Shown: piece after piece, positions 24,590 to 38,900 of the stretch
Position numbering within the stretch: position 1 is the first letter of the stretch
Layout: each line of letters starts with the position of its first letter
Made by a program: the position numbers and the translations under genes
Notes under the pieces: model-generated
What the model saw: the letters and a program-made list of their open reading frames with translations, nothing else
Databases searched by the model: none
What the model was told of the DNA's origin: nothing
Source: Plectrocnemia conspersa
Lineage: Eukaryota > Arthropoda > Insecta > Trichoptera > Polycentropodidae
Direction: 5' to 3'
Assembly: GCA_009617715.1 (NCBI GenBank)
Contig: VTFK01000050.1
Location: forward strand, 1,860,001-1,924,000
Length of the DNA stretch: 64,000 nt

Positions 24590-25400
24590 GGAATATATCA
24601 GATCATATCGGAATACATTTTCGCCGTTAATGTACATTTCTACTATACTCTACTTGCGTTAACACAATCAGTTCGAGAAATATCTATTTCATCACATTTA
24701 TAGAATGTGTTGAAAAAATAAATCAGAGTAATGATAGTAAGTATATCGAACGTATATCTGTATCGTGGGCTTTAGAGCTAATATTAGGGACGTGAACCCA
24801 AACTTGCCATTTCATTCTCAATTATGAATAATGATGAAATGAATAGCTATCGAACTGACTGTGTTAACGCAAATAGATTGTAGTTAATATATACTTTTTC
24901 TTAAAATAGCAAGTGAAATTATATGCTGCTTTAAACTATCATTTGACAGTCTAAAGCGTGTGAAAAAGATACGTATGTGGTGTCCCTCAACTGATTTTGT
25001 TTTAAAATATAATTATTAATGCTCCAAACGTACGTATGCAAGATCATCCGCGCAGTGAATAAATACAGTTTCACTGGAAAAATACAGTGAAATTTTAAAC
25101 CCTATGTAATACATTTTAGCTAGTTAGTGAAATTATATTTCGGTTAAAATACACAGTTGTGAAACGCCCATTCGCTGTTCAGACCCAAACCTTACTATAT
25201 TTTTTCACTTTAACTAGTGTAATTCCTTTGCAATTGATAAATTTAATTTTATAGACATCTTAGAACAACATAGAATTTAACTGTTGATCATTATAATTAT
25301 ATTAACGCTTTTAAAAATATATAATTTCACTAGTGAAATTATATTTATAAAGGACAAAATATAATTTCACTGAAAAATACACATTCACTGTATATACCTA
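24590..25400 (+). repeat. B module region, expanded or shuffled
   Basis: Many strings of the type CACTAGTGAAATTATAT, CGGAATACATTTTCGCC, and TGTTCAGACCCAAACC (about 25180-25196) show B-module origin. Parts occur more than once and in both orientations, so it is not a simple single copy. No C or A module follows at its 3' side. Confidence 0.55.
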
Positions 25401-27440
25401 TATGTATTAACTGTAAATATTCATATATACCTATGTGTATTTACATATTCCATTAAATTATTTGTATAAAAATATAAGGCCGCAAAAATGAATTCAGAAA
25501 AATATTTGTGAACAATACTTGTGATTTTTATAAAAAATATTTAAATTTTTTAAATTAAAAAATCTATTAGCAAAATATTTACATATACACCAAAACTGGG
25601 CTTTAAACTAACTAAATATGATATATCATTTTGAGATAGAACAGTCAATTATTGCACTAGCATTTTTAAGAGCCATTAGTATATTTGTAAGTCAGTTTAA
25701 TTCGAATAAAAGCAGGTGGTAAATTGGAAATTTAATTTAAAAAATTGCTCTAATTTCTGTGAAATTGAAATTAGATTTATTTAGTTACGCAATTTTTTCG
25801 ATAGAAATTATATTGATTTATTTAAACGGCTGTTGTTTTAGATGACTTCAGGATATTTATATAAAATTGTATAATAACCGATGTAAAAACAATAATATCA
25901 AGCTAAAAAATAAATTTAAAAAAAGGCGAAAAAACAGTGTAAAATGAATCAGTACGGGCTATTTTTGATTTCTAATATTCTAGGGCCAAATTAAACAGAA
26001 CGAAATAAAATCATGTTTTGTATTTTACAGAACGCCCAAGAATTGTGGATGTTTCCCGTTGTAAAGCATTCGCACACACACTTGAGTAATTTCTAAAGGA
26101 ATACTTATATATAAAAGGGAGGAAAAAATAAGGTAATTTGGGCAAATTGCGTACGACACGAAGTTTCCCGGCAAACAAATTCGTCTCTTTAAATTCCCAT
26201 CCGCGTGTGGATTATCCGTAAATGTATTCAATAAATCCACGAGGCGCTCGCCAATTTCCACCCAGCCGAATTTCCAATATATAAAAGTTAGCCGGTAATT
26301 CTGTGAGCAAATTTCCCACCCATATATGACCGCTCCAAACGAGATTTGAATAAATTGCCTACAAATACCCAACCTATCCGTTCGGAGCTTATAAATCATC
26401 CGCAGAATAACAAAACTTCAAAAGACTCCTTCTGTGATAAATTGCGGTATGTCGGCTTTTTAATAAAGATCTTAGCGGAGATCCGAACGATTACCATACT
26501 ACGTATCTCATTATATGTATATTACGACTTATTTTTATCACACTTTGACCTCTTGATGACCTTTTTATTGGATAAAGATCGACGAAGTACATATCCGCTA
26601 CGAAGTTAATAATTTGATATAATTATTGACCAAGGAACTTTATTATTTACATATTAAAGATGTCTACCGACGACCCCTTTACAGTTAATATATAATTAAG
26701 AATTTCTAATAAAGTTTTGTGTCAAGAAAGTTCATTCTAGTACACAGCAAAGGTGGATTGTTAATAACAGCTTGAAAGGTATATAGAATAGTGTTATTGC
26801 GGGGCTACTACAATTTTTAATATCATTTAAAATATATTGTAGAAAGAAAGAGGGAAAGAAAAGAAGTTTCAGATATGTATATATGGAGTGATTAGTACAA
26901 TAATATAAAGTATTTATTTTATAAAATATAATATTAAACTTAAAATTTGACGTACGATATTTTAGAAATTTTATAAAAATTAAACAACGAATAAATTTTA
27001 ATATTTATTCAAAGGATTAAAGAAAATATAAAAATATATTACAAAATAATAATAATATTGCTAGAAAAATAAGATAACTCGATAGTTTTTTTTAATGACA
27101 TTTTGTATATATTTCATATATATTTTTACTATTATATATATCTATTAAAAAATATTTGATTCTTAAAAGTGTTTGCCGTTAGTGTTTCTCATTTTTTTTT
27201 TTAAAATAATAAATTAATTCTCTTCCACGAGAATTTTTGAGAAATTCAGATGTATGAAAAAATATGAATAATATATAGTATATATTTAATGCCCAGTATT
27301 CAAATAGCGAAATAAAATAAACTTATCAAAGCTTATATTTATTTCTGTAAAGCGGCGAACCTAAGACAATCTCAATAGCCGCCAAATGGAATAACAAGTG
27401 ACGCGACGCAGATCTTGTACTCTCTCAGTCTCTTAGGATT
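25401..27440. other. Non-coding stretch with a GC-raised patch
   Basis: Bases 26030-26600 have raised GC and open frames on both strands (up to 124 codons). No protein family is recognisable and the two strands are about equally open, as in conserved non-coding DNA. The rest is strongly AT-rich. Confidence 0.4.
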
Positions 27441-27963
27441 CATCCGGCACCGGGCCGACGCCGTTTACAAAGCTTTCACACGTGGCCGGTCTCTGGCCGG
27501 TTTCTTCCCAACCCGCCCTATACCCCGTCAACTGATGCCAGTCATTTAGGATTAGCGGCTTCACATAAGTCCTCTCACGCATTTCGCGTTAGGATTTTAT
27601 TTGTGTATGTATTCTACTAAGATTGTAATAATATAATTAAAATTTCGAGTTCTATTTCTTCCGCTATTGCCTAAACACGAGGAATATATTTAATAATTTT
27701 ATTAAAAGATACCACAATCACTGTCAACAACCCGGTTCATGTTTGAGTTTTACCCCCACCACTCTCAACCCGGTACCCGGCGCCGGACAGTTGTAGTGAG
27801 CGCGGCCGGCGATAACCCGGCAGCCAGCGTCGGGCCGGCGCCGGATGGATTCGTCCGGCACATCTGAAATGATAGGTACTATCCCATACAGCACCATCCT
27901 CACTACACGGCGCCGGCCCGGTGCCGGACAAATCCATCCGGCACGTGTGAAACCAGCCTTAGT
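27441..27963. mobile_element. GC-rich inverted-repeat element, unclassified
   Basis: Bases 27441-27469 (GATTCATCCGGCACCGGGCC and GACGCCG) are an inverted copy of 27905-27935. The right end continues into CACGTGTGAAACCAGCC (27942-27958). The whole region is far more GC-rich than its surroundings and full of CCGG-containing palindromes. Minus-strand open frames here are a by-product of the composition. It looks like a non-autonomous DNA transposon whose left terminus is truncated or rearranged. Confidence 0.5.
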
Positions 27964-29911
27964 GTCTGTGTCTAAGGATGACGTGTAGCGTTTCAAAAAA
28001 TATAATAAATCATGAGATATTTGCATTCATATGTCTCCCATTTAATTAATTGTTGTTTTTATATTGGCTATCATGATGAATTTGTAATATTAAAAACAAT
28101 TGAATGTATTCTGTATAAATTTTTAAAAATAAATGTGAAATCATAATTTTGTTTTTTATCGAGTATAAACACTAATTAAGTTAATATTATCTCATTAATC
28201 TCCATGGAAAAACATTTCCGTGTTATTCTAAATAAATCATAAGCATAAAAAAATTTGACAAAAATCTATTCGTACTAATAAAAAAGTTTAAATATTTATA
28301 AAAAAGCATAGCTATAATTAAGAATTTAAAACTTAGATTTAAGTAAATTAAATATATACAATTTTTCATAATTGATAATAAAAATGTAATAATACGTATA
28401 TTAAAAAATTAATAAACGTAATGTTAAAAACTTTATAGCAAAATATTAATTTCTCCAAAATTGTGGAATGGTACTATTATTAATAATAATTTCAATCTGC
28501 TAGAGACTGTATCTATTTAATAATTTATAAATACACGCAATCATAAAAATGCCTTTGAGCTTAGGAGACGCAATATTTTAGGCCCATCCTGTCGTTCCCA
28601 TACACATCTCTCAACGTAATATATGTTGCCATTACTCACAACTTACATATAAATAATCGAATTGTGTTTTCTTTACCTTATACATAATGCCGTTTTCATG
28701 TTTGACCCTTGGACAGTTACCAACTTATGAAAATCCTTGAATCGACATTGTTCATATATAGCAAATGTTTTTATGATTGTTTTATACGGTCCACATAATA
28801 TTATAAATCATTGTTTACTTTTATAAACTATGGAATAAGACTGTCAAATTTAAATATATTTTATGTGTAAATTAAAATAAAGTAAAATATGGTTAATAAT
28901 CAATTGAAATAATTAATTTTCAGAATCACTATCACATTTTTTTTGTAAAATATTTGGCTGATGGATGGTGTAGGGTGTGCGCTGCAGTGGTATTTATTAA
29001 ACTTGTCATGAATTAGTTATTATATATTATGAAGCGCCACCGGTCGGCATTTTCCCACCGTGGTCCACCAAAGAATGTGTTGCTTTCGCCACCGCCACGT
29101 CAGTAGTGTTACTAGAGTGCCGCTTAGCTTGTAATTAAATATAATAATTTCAGAATAAAATTTGTATTGTACGAATATGAGTTTGTAGATAGACACGAAA
29201 AAAATAACGTAGTTTTGTATTTTTTAAACTCAAAGGGAAACGATGATAGGATTCTCATCTATTCGACAGACATGAAAGCGCACACCTGTACGTTAAATGT
29301 TGATATTATTATAGGTACAATGGTCGTTCGTTTGACAATGCAGACCGAAAAGCGCAACGACTGGCCGGTTATCGACATTCGTATAATGGGTTCGTTTCGA
29401 GTCGACGGACAGGCCCTAGACGAAGTTCGACACAAAGGGCCCGATTCAAACGCTAGATGCGCGAAGCCCGATAAGAGTATTTCCGAGAGAATGACCGATA
29501 GCGGAGTTTCCCTTTATGCCCCTCCCCTGCTTTCCCTCGCCGCAATAAAAAAGTACACATTATTCAGGTTTATCGCCACTCGTTTTAGCCTCGATAAACG
29601 TAATTCACCACCAGATCTATTATTGACGATAACAATTCTCGGGGCCCGCCTTTCTTCTAATAATATCATGAAAACTTAACGAACGCCCGATTCCCTCGAT
29701 TGCTTATAATATAATACGCGTTATGTATTCATGTTTGATGTATTAATGTTGAATTTTTCATTTCAGCCGCACGCGGGTTGAGTAATCCAGGTCAATACTT
29801 ACAACTACGCGATGCCTATAACAAATAAATCGATCAAACTGCACGACGAGAGTAAATAATAAATACGACGCATAAGTTTATTCACGACTGTTTTCATCAG
29901 TAACATTGCTA
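27964..29911. other. Non-coding stretch with GC-raised patch
   Basis: Bases 29280-29660 have raised GC and lie inside a 170-codon plus-strand frame with no recognisable domain, no repeats and no splice context. I do not call it a gene. A GC-rich patch at 29030-29110 (GCGCCACCGGTCGGC) has no frame. Confidence 0.4.
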
Positions 29912-29989
29912 TGAAATCATCCTATCTTTGTAGCAAAATCTTAGTGTACTTCATCAATAAGATGTTGCCATAAAGATAGGATGATTTCA
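29912..29989 (+). ncRNA. Pre-miRNA-like hairpin (candidate)
   Basis: Outer stem of 18 perfect pairs (29912-29929 with 29972-29989: TGAAATCATCCTATCTTT and its reverse complement). Above it are a G-U pair, a U-A pair, one mismatch, four pairs, one mismatch and six more pairs. The terminal loop is 14 bases. In total about 30 of 32 positions pair in a 78-base hairpin, the size and shape of an animal miRNA precursor. I do not recognise either arm as a known miRNA. A short foldback transposon could give the same picture, so the strand and function are uncertain. Confidence 0.35.
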
Positions 29990-30624
29990 GCTGTGTCGTT
30001 TTCAGATATGATCCATTTCAAATTCATTCCACAGAAAATTCAAATATATTGCTCGGCTACAAAAATACTTACTTGACATAAGTCACAGAAAAAAATTGGT
30101 GGTCAATTTTTGCGTTTCATTATCTTTAAGGACGCGCATTTTTGTCTTTTAAATGATAGATCACGTTTATGCATGAATTCAATTCTACAAGAAGATGCAT
30201 AGTCGGTGTTTTATTGTTCTGAACATTCCTTTTATCTAGACCGCTAAAACGCCGTTTTTATGCATAACCAAGGGACAAAATTTCATTATATGATTCTTTT
30301 AACGCGTTTTATTATTTTTAATTATTTTTAAAGAATATGCTTGTATCATCTAATGTAAGTTTAACACGATGTTAAGCGATTATTAAATTTAAACGCGCGT
30401 TAAGCGCATGATATTATACTAAGCTGCGTTAAATTGAATTAAGAAGGTTCTCGAAAACATAACTCGACGTTATGCCGTAATTAATACACGGGGCGTAGGT
30501 CAGAAATTGAGATCCGAGGGAAGCGCTCGCTAAGAGGATCGCGAAAGAAGTTTCCCGGAAAGGAAAACTAAATCTCCTTGCAGAACTCCCACGATGCATC
30601 CGCTCCGATCGGTCGAAATCTCGC
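29990..30624. other. Non-coding stretch
   Basis: No gene is recognised. A run of AACGCG/CGCGTT-containing strings lies at 30300-30430. GC is raised at 30480-30620. Confidence 0.45.
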
Positions 30625-30805
30625 AGGGACGTCATTTTAGCTATTTTCAGAAGGAGGGGGTTGGGTGGAAAAAATTGGTCAGTCAGTGGTCGTTTTATAA
30701 ATATTTTTATCTCATTAAGTTTCATAGTATTTTATTAAAAGACATGCATTTTTAAGGCCAAATTAAAAGGGAGGGTAAAATGCTTTTATCCCCCCCCCTT
30801 AAATA
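30625..30805 (-). repeat. H module copy
   Basis: CAGGGACGTCATTTTAGCTA opens it, followed by GGAGGGGGTTGGG, TTGGTCAGTCAGTGGTCG, TTTCATAGTATTTTATTAAA, ACATGCATTTTTAAGGCCAA and a CCCCCCCC run. The start CAGGG resembles hAT-type termini, but no target duplication could be fixed. Confidence 0.65.
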
Positions 30806-31144
30806 ATGTTCCCATTTCAAATTTACGTATAAAGCAATTAAATCATGTCGTTTCAGCTTAAACACTCGGTTATCTATCGTTTATATTTATACTTTTTATT
30901 TTGCGTTATTTAATAAAATATTTAAAAAAATAATCCATATGCGTTTAAAAAAATCTTTGAGGATTAAAATTATTGTTGAACGGTTACCTTTCCGCGAAAA
31001 TCATTTGACAACAAATCAAACTTATTAGTTTAATGGAGCACATATGCGCAAATTTTAATATGAAAAAGAGCACAGGATTTTTAATGTTTTCGACATAGTA
31101 TGGCATAACAATCTGATTCATAAATTATACTAAAACAAAACCCC

Positions 31145-31557
31145 TGATTATTTCTTACGCTTAACACGCTCATACCTAAAAAGTAAAAGCTTTGTTGTTT
31201 CACTAAATATTAAACACTCGATCCCGCGTAAAATTCCACTAAGGTTCCTCAGGGAAGTTTACTCGGGCCGCTCCGCTCTATCTTGTATACGAACGATATC
31301 CCGAAAATAAAAAAAATACGCGTTTATATATGTATGCTGACGGTACAGCTATTTTAACTAATTACAATAATATTTTGAAAACTTAAATAAATATTTTGAA
31401 AAGTGGAAAATTAAAATCAACCGAATTAAAACAAAAGCAATTTTTTTCATAAAACCTAGAAAAAAATATGAAGAGAGCAATAACGTCAAATGGAAAACAA
31501 GCGTTAAATATCTAGGTTTACACCTGGACTCCGAATTTAAATTAATAAACATAGTTT
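31145..31557 (+). pseudogene. Non-LTR retrotransposon (LINE) reverse-transcriptase fragment, copy 2
   Basis: Across frames the plus strand reads VPQGSLLGPL, then ILYTNDIPK, then TRLYMYADGTAILTNYNN. YADG replaces the catalytic YADD. Further on come FEKWKIKINRIKTKAIFF, then VKWKTSVKYLGLHLDSEF, the post-catalytic region of jockey/CR1-like LINEs (consensus NxxKTxxxxF ... YLGxxLD). Single-base indels break the frame. The fragment is truncated at both ends and matches the copy at 21170-21610 in inverted orientation. The loss of the second catalytic Asp alone would inactivate it. Confidence 0.85.
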
Positions 31558-31897
31558 GAAACTTCGCTCTAAAGGCTTGCCGCCATGGCGACCCTTTGAC
31601 CGATATTTTATAGTGAAAAAGGACGCTCTTGTTTTATTAGGATTCATATTATTTAATTAAATGACATATATTTTTCTGGGATTAACCGGATTACGAATTT
31701 GGACGGGTATTTGGATGCCTTAGTTGAGATCATACAATTATATCAGCAAATGCCAGATAAATTTATTTTTTATTGTAAATGTATTCCAATATGATTCTAC
31801 TAAAATGTTATATTAAAAAAATTTTTTTGGGATAGATTCGAGACGTTTTTTTCATATTTTATTTGAAGGATAACCTGATAAATGCTAGTTTAGAATC

Positions 31898-32032
31898 AGG
31901 GACGTCATTTCAGTTTTTTTAAATATTTTGCTTTCAATAAAACTCATAGTATTTCATTATATGACGTGCATTTTTTGGTTAAATTCAAGGGAGACAATAA
32001 TCCCTTCCCCTTCCCAAAAATGACAACCCTGT
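31898..32032 (-). repeat. H module, complete copy
   Basis: It runs from CAGGGACGTCATTTCAG through TCATAGTATTTCATTATATG and ACGTGCATTTTTTGGTTAA to TTCCCAAAAATGACAACCCTG-like ends; the last bases mirror the first, so the module has short inverted ends (CAGGG...CCCTG). Confidence 0.7.
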
Positions 32033-32431
32033 ATATACGCGAATTAAATAATATTTAGTTGACTGATCTTTTTGTGTTTTCGACCCTTTGTACCCTTGCG
32101 CCTCAAAGGATATTTCTCATTTCTATGATAAATATTACGCTGACCGAGTTGCTCGATTCGAATACATCATATGCCAAAAGCACGCCTGGATCAGATAATG
32201 AGCGATGCTTATAAAATGAGAATCTACAAATGTATTTGTATGAATGGAGATGAATTTGTATGAATTATAGTAGTAATTTGCTACATTGAAATTTAAATGA
32301 ACCGCAAATAATGCGAAACAAGTCTTTGATAAACTAGCGATGTAAGGATTTGAACAGCTCAGTAATTCTGTTAAATCGTAAGAAAAGCTAAGTATATTTT
32401 TTTTAACGTTAAAAGATCTACGGAATGAACA

Positions 32432-32485
32432 ATTTATATAAAACGTTCAGATAGATTTTTATACATCTGGACGTTTTATATAAAT
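32432..32485. repeat. 21-base inverted repeat (hairpin)
   Basis: ATTTATATAAAACGTTCAG with the next AT (32432-32452) pairs with 32465-32485 with one mismatch and a 12-base loop. Flanking GAACAA and TTGTTC extend the symmetry. Confidence 0.8.
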
Positions 32486-35400
32486 CTTTGCTTTGTTCAA
32501 TAGAGTCTATTGTCTTTCTGAATCACTAAGTAATACTTGATCGATTTCTTTTATTATTATTCTCGGCTATATTTTTATTAATCGAAGTTTGTAACTTTAC
32601 TTAGTCATACCCATTGAAGAAAATTATTAATTCTTTTTACTATAAAAAGCAATAATAAATATTAATAGAAAATTACGAATTGCAATTATAATTTTTAAAA
32701 GCTCATTTACAAAATTATCTAAGTTGTCGCAAACAGGAAAATTCAACTATAATGAGACAAATTGAATTATTTAATATATGTATAATATATACAGAAAGAA
32801 GCACTGAGTGTATCAAAATGAAACAAGAATCTTTATATAATTGAAATGTAGCTTTATGTGTATTAATTCATTAACTCTTTCAGGACTGAGTTGGTGGATT
32901 TTTACACATAAGCACACATTAGAGAACGAGATTATTCTTTCAATAGTAAGATTTTTGACTATACTAGTAAAATTTGAGATGTCAAGACTGACAAGATGAT
33001 AGACAGAACTCCGAAATCATAGACATGTCTGTTTTATACATATTCGCAATTTTCAACTAATCGAATATCGAATAAGAAACTATAAAATATTTTTATATAT
33101 TCCTAATATTATGAATAATCTAAAACTACAGTTTAAATACTAAATACAATTTCATATAGTATACATATTTTGCCAAAATATAAAAATAAGTTGTACCATT
33201 TCTTTTAAAAAATTTCAAACGATGAAATTCTAAACTTGCTTAGTGAGGATATATGCAACCATGCGCACACGATTAAAGACCACTAATAATTAAATAATAT
33301 TTAAAATCATTTCGTTATATTAATTTATTTTTATAAAATTACACCTCTCCTTGTTTTTTAGGTTAAACTTATTTATTAATTATTTTCTTCAACATTTCGA
33401 TTGAATTTAGGTTCTAAAGTCACACTTTTTATTATTATTTAAATGTGAAAAATATATTTTAATCTATTTTTACGAGCATTTCCCGGCGTCAAAATGGCCT
33501 AGAAATCGATGAATTTTAGACTATTTATTTAATATATTTTTTACAAATTATTTGGCCAAAAATTATATCAAATGGGTGACCTCCATTTTCTGCTTCGTAC
33601 AAGACTGCTCGTTTCTCTGCGTTTTCAATAACCTTAGTATTGCTCAAACTTCATGCTCAATGTTGAGTTTAGCACTTGAATGGTCTGAAGCTTGTTTACG
33701 TAGACACGCTCTTTCAAATATCCAAAAAAATAATAATCAATCAAATCATAAATATTATATAATTTAAATCAGATTTAACGAATATAAAACGTAAAATTAG
33801 AAAACCGTATTTCTTGAGGCGTCTCTGGTTATACTTCGGGACAAAGTAATAGTTAATCTTTTCTCTACAGCGCATGTACCCGAGCGAGTAAAAGCGAAGG
33901 AGAAAGAGAGAACTCTATTCTCATATTACAACGTATCTCACCACCTGAGAGCGCCTCTTGTTACCAACGAGAAAAAAACTATAGAAGCATACGTATGTAT
34001 GTATCCATAGTTTATTCGCATAGTTTGTTTTAACAACGCCGTCAACGAAAACGTCGACTCACTGAGTGCTTAAAATTTGATAATCAACTAGGCCGAGATT
34101 TATTTTTTCTCGTTTTTACGAACGCAGCATCTGGCCCGGATCGGAATAACAACTACGCACCTTCGAGAGCTCGTTTAGGTTCTGGATGCGAAAACATTTT
34201 TATTATCTTATTGTGCCATCTCTCGAGTGCTACGAAACTTTGAAATTGTGCAAAACTCTCGTCGCAAGACTCTCGAGCGGATAATGGTTTTAAACTATTA
34301 TGCATGCATATCATTTTTCAGATTAAATCAACTCTAAAACGGTTTACTCCGTTTCCAGCTGCGGCTGTCTGAGGTTTCCACCGGACGGGGATTTTCGCAA
34401 TTTAATAAAACACTTTGAACGCAAATCCTCTATTATATCTCTTCAGGTACATATTAAATATACCTTGAAGTTTGAATTTAATTCTATACAAAGAAATAAA
34501 CGTTTATAGATTAAAGATTATGTATATATTAAGCTCTAAACTTACAGATCGCAACTCGACAATCTTAATTTAAAAACAACCCTAAAGCTCAATGTTCTCA
34601 TTTAAATGCGTAGGATTATTCTTACAATTAACAGTTCGTAAAGCTTAATTAAAACCAAATTCTTAAAACAAGGGTCATTCATTAAAACAATACGTTCAAT
34701 GCGATATATTTATATATCCATATGTTACATGAATTAGTTAATATTGCTATATATTTACAAAAATCCTGACTGATTTATTTTCTATGGCCAAAAATTAAGC
34801 GGCGCTCTAATAATATTGATGTGTAATTATTTGGTGAACCTCGGCGGAAAAACGACGACCGGCGGCGCCTCGTCCGCCGACCTATCACATCATATAATTA
34901 CAAACAACGTTTAACTAATTATTTTTAATCTGTTTTTATTGTCACTTATCACCATTCAGAATTAACAAATACATTTATGAACTCAGATGTGGTATTTGAA
35001 TTTAACTGTATTTTCTGTTAAAAAAATTTTTTTTTACGAATATAAGATAAACTGTTGGGAATTGAATTATCGAAATTATATGGTCCGCCAGCATAACGAA
35101 TAGATGTTTCGTGTCGGTTAACCGTTGTGTCGGCATTAATACAAAACGAGCCAAATTGAATATTCGTCGTGCACGACATCAATTTCAGACTCGTCAAACT
35201 TTCGATGTATAAAATAATTAAATTCACCCAAACGTAAAAAATACGGCAGATCGGGTAGCAAAGCGGCCGCATTAAAAATTGTGTAAATATAGAACGGAAG
35301 CTGGCGTGACGTCATCGCAAATAAACACGGCGGCGCTAATTGCGGTGCATCGGAACAATCGCCATCTTCGACGCTATTTAAGCTTTCGTGTCGAAAATGT

Positions 35401-35850
35401 TTATGTCTTAACATTTTTACTCGCGTTGTACGATTCGAGCTTGAAAGCTTATCGATTATAGTTTCCTCAACTTAAATATATTTTATACCACAAAGCAATT
35501 CGGATTATTGAGCTTAAAGTTTATTATGTAGTTTCAAAACTAGATGCAATTCTTATCAATTTATGACTGTGTTTTCAAATCCAAGACGAAAAATGAAGTA
35601 AATCGATGCGATAAATTTGCTCATTTCAATCACAAGAATAAAAATAAAGCCGTTTCACTGGTTATTTATAAATAACCTATTTGTTTAAGGGTGAGTTTTT
35701 TGTATTTATGATACTAATTATAAAATTCGAAAAGAAAACAGTAAAATGACATTTTAGAGCACCATATAATTTTACTAGTGCTTATCAGTTTTATTATATT
35801 TTTGATATTTAACAGGAAATTATTTTGAGAGATATGTTCATTTAATTAAA
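32486..35850. other. Long non-coding stretch
   Basis: No gene is recognised. GC-raised patches at 33830-34430, 34795-34890 and 35060-35460 are open only in short frames on both strands. The last contains a perfect CRE-type site (listed). They resemble conserved non-coding elements, which I cannot confirm without another genome. Confidence 0.4.
35307..35314. promoter_or_regulatory. CRE-like palindrome TGACGTCA
   Basis: A perfect TGACGTCA, the binding palindrome of CREB/ATF bZIP factors, followed by TCGC inside a GC-raised patch. An eight-base site occurs by chance about once per window of this size, so functional meaning is only suggested by the patch. Confidence 0.3.
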
Positions 35851-35915
35851 CTAGCTGTCGGTACTTGACTATCGCGAGGTACCGCAGCGTGATTGTGTGT
35901 GATTACCGGACCCTC
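35851..35915 (+). repeat. Dispersed repeat D, copy 3
   Basis: CTAGCTGTCGGTACTTGAC, then CGCGAGGTACCGCAGCG and GATTACCGGACCCTCAACTT. The tail GTTCTGATTTTCTAAAATAT also matches copy 1. Confidence 0.55.
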
Positions 35916-35929
35916 AACTTTTTGGGTTT

Positions 35930-38900
35930 CAAATTTTATTTTTGATTCGTTCTGATTTTCTAAAATATGTTTTTAATATTTTATTGTTGATATTCAATAT
36001 TTAAACTAATTTAAAGCTATTTTCAACTTGATGAATTATAAACAAAATAGGATTTTTAGATATTTTCATTCTGCATATTTTATTGATATTCACCGGTTAG
36101 GTTATATCAGTTAATAATTTAAGGCTTGTATTTTTCGGGTCAGAATTTTAATACGGTTGAGGTCAGAATTTATATAATATATTATGATGCCAGAATATAA
36201 GTGGCCAGAATAATTAACATGATCATATTATATTTTGATTCTGATCATTTCCTGTTGTGTTAGGCGTATTCTTTAATAAAATCATTATTTATAATTTAGG
36301 CATTTAATTACTAAAAAACAGTATCATAGTACCTGTCTAATAAAATAATCGAACTAAGTCTAAGATAAAAATATTTATTAATGTCATATTTGCATGCCAT
36401 AATCGTTCGCAAGTGCCGCCTTACCGTAGTGAACAGCCAGCAAAAACTAACGTTTTGGCTAGTCAGTCACTACATTAAATAAACCGGTTGGTGCGCTGAG
36501 CTATATAAAATAAATAAATGTGTGAATTTAGATCTAAGTTTAAATAACCAGTCCGCATTATAAAAAATGAAGAAATGCTATTTAATGTAATATTTTTAGA
36601 GAAATAAGAAAATAGTTTTATTAAAAATCTTCTAAAACTAAAATGACATAATAAAGATGAACTTTACAATATAATGTAAAGAAAGGGACCACACAAATGC
36701 CTTCATTACGTTCAGAAAAGGTTTTCACGTAAAAAATACGTATTTACTCTCTGTTGCATTGAAAGAATGTTTATTTGCTACGAAATTGGCACAAAAAACA
36801 ATATATCACGAGACGACAAAAAGCACCGCAAAGCCACAATATTTCCGTTGCACTATTTGACTACGGAAAGATGCCCAGCAAGCAAATGTCACTTTCTAGA
36901 GGCGTGGATATATTTTGTTGATCGAAGAAACAAATGCAACAAGCGAGTTTTGTAACATTTGATACTTAAATCTAAATTTAAAGGCTAGAGAAAGACTCCA
37001 CCATACGATCGCCGCAGCAGAGAGAAACGAATCTCTACTACACCGTCGCCGCCAACCACTGGACATCAGTATTTTGCCAGCTCCTCCACCACTGCTCGGA
37101 GAAAAATGATACTCGTCCATAGTTTGTCACAATATATGTAACATTATATAATACATTATGAACAGTTTCAAATAGCGTATCACATCTTATACGGTTAGAA
37201 ACATTTAGAATGTAAAGCATTCTAGTTCCTTATCTATATTTTTTTTTTAAAATAATAGTTATATTTTAAATGTTATGTGCCTACGCGAAAAATATTGATA
37301 ATATTTGTATTAGACAAGTCGGGACTTGCCTAGAATTTCAAACTTCCCACATGAATTTTGATCGCAGGACAGATAAATTCGACTTCTGATAAATTATTAG
37401 TTAATCTGCGGGGGCGTGCATTGAACGTCATTTGTATTTAAACCGACGGGCCACCCAGGTTGGACGCATGTAAACCTACGCAGCGACAAGACTAGGTACG
37501 TTAAGTCAGAATATAAAACAAATAAAACAACTAATATTAGCATTCGATTTTATATATAGCTCACATTTGTGGCGAATGTTTTTGCTTATATTCGTTTAGA
37601 CCTTAAAGCTAAAGCTTCTTATTTACAGTCAAGAGATGAATCGGTCCAAGGTTGTCGGCGTAAATATTTATCGAGTGCTGCCACTTATTTATCGCCGACC
37701 ATTAAAACCATCTAATGCAATTATATTAGATCTATCTTAAAACGCAACACATCTGAGTGCTCTATTAGCCGACGAAACCGATAGAGATAGCGGCTAATGC
37801 GAAATACTTGTCGCATTTTTGTATCACTTATCTTTAGCGCGGACGCTGTTATTACTGCAAATAGAGTTTTACCGGGAACGAATAAACGTCTAACCCAGAT
37901 GTCGAGATGCAAGTTATATCGAGTAGAGTGCGTTGAACGCAAAGAAGCCATCGTAAGAATGCAGCGATAAAAATTTACGACGCAATCAAAGTTGCAGTGC
38001 AAATAAATCATTCGTTCCATGAGAAAAATTCGCACACTTAGCCCACGACAAGCAAGTTTATTATTTTATTTGATATAAAGATAGTAATATTTATATAGAC
38101 TTGGGTCGCATGTGTGAATATAATTTACTGAAAGGTCGCCGATTCATACAAGTATAAAAAAATGTAATATTCAAAATTTCTTACATGGCAACTAGTATTG
38201 TATTGAACCTTGACTATAAATAGAGTACATAAAATGTGAAATTTGGGAACATCTAATACAAGATAAATATAATGTATTTGTAGGGGTTATCTACTACTGC
38301 GCGACTATTAAAAAAAACAAAGGTCACCATAACGACCACTTGAACAACGAATAGAGAGATCACCAACACTGCACCATTAAAAAGCTGTTTTAAAAATTAG
38401 ACCAGTCACACAAGCGAAAAATCTTTGATTTTAAAGAGCTGCATTCGTGATACAACACTATTTATATACCATTATCATTTTTTCCGTCCAAAAACTTATC
38501 CATCTACGGAGAATACCCTATTCAATTTCCCTTTAAATAGAATTTCGACTCTGAATAAGGATATTATTTTGTCGTCAATTCACCGAAAGCGAGAAGAGCA
38601 AACAAAGACGCTCGCGTGATAACAATAGCAATTAAATTTACATTTGCATACAAGGCTGCTGTTGAATATCTCGCTAAATTCAAATGGTATTGAATTACGT
38701 ATAAAAGTGTGCGATGTCGCTTTCAATTAGATGCGGGGTTAATCGCAAAATGGCGAAGATCGTTCATCAAGATCGAGACTCCGAACGCGTCTCGGGTTTT
38801 CCACGAACGTTTGTCAAGCGAGACGCTCTAATGTGAGCTTCACTTTTCCAAGTAAGCAGCCTTTTGAAAACGCTGCCTTGTTTTGACAGGACTTAAGCCG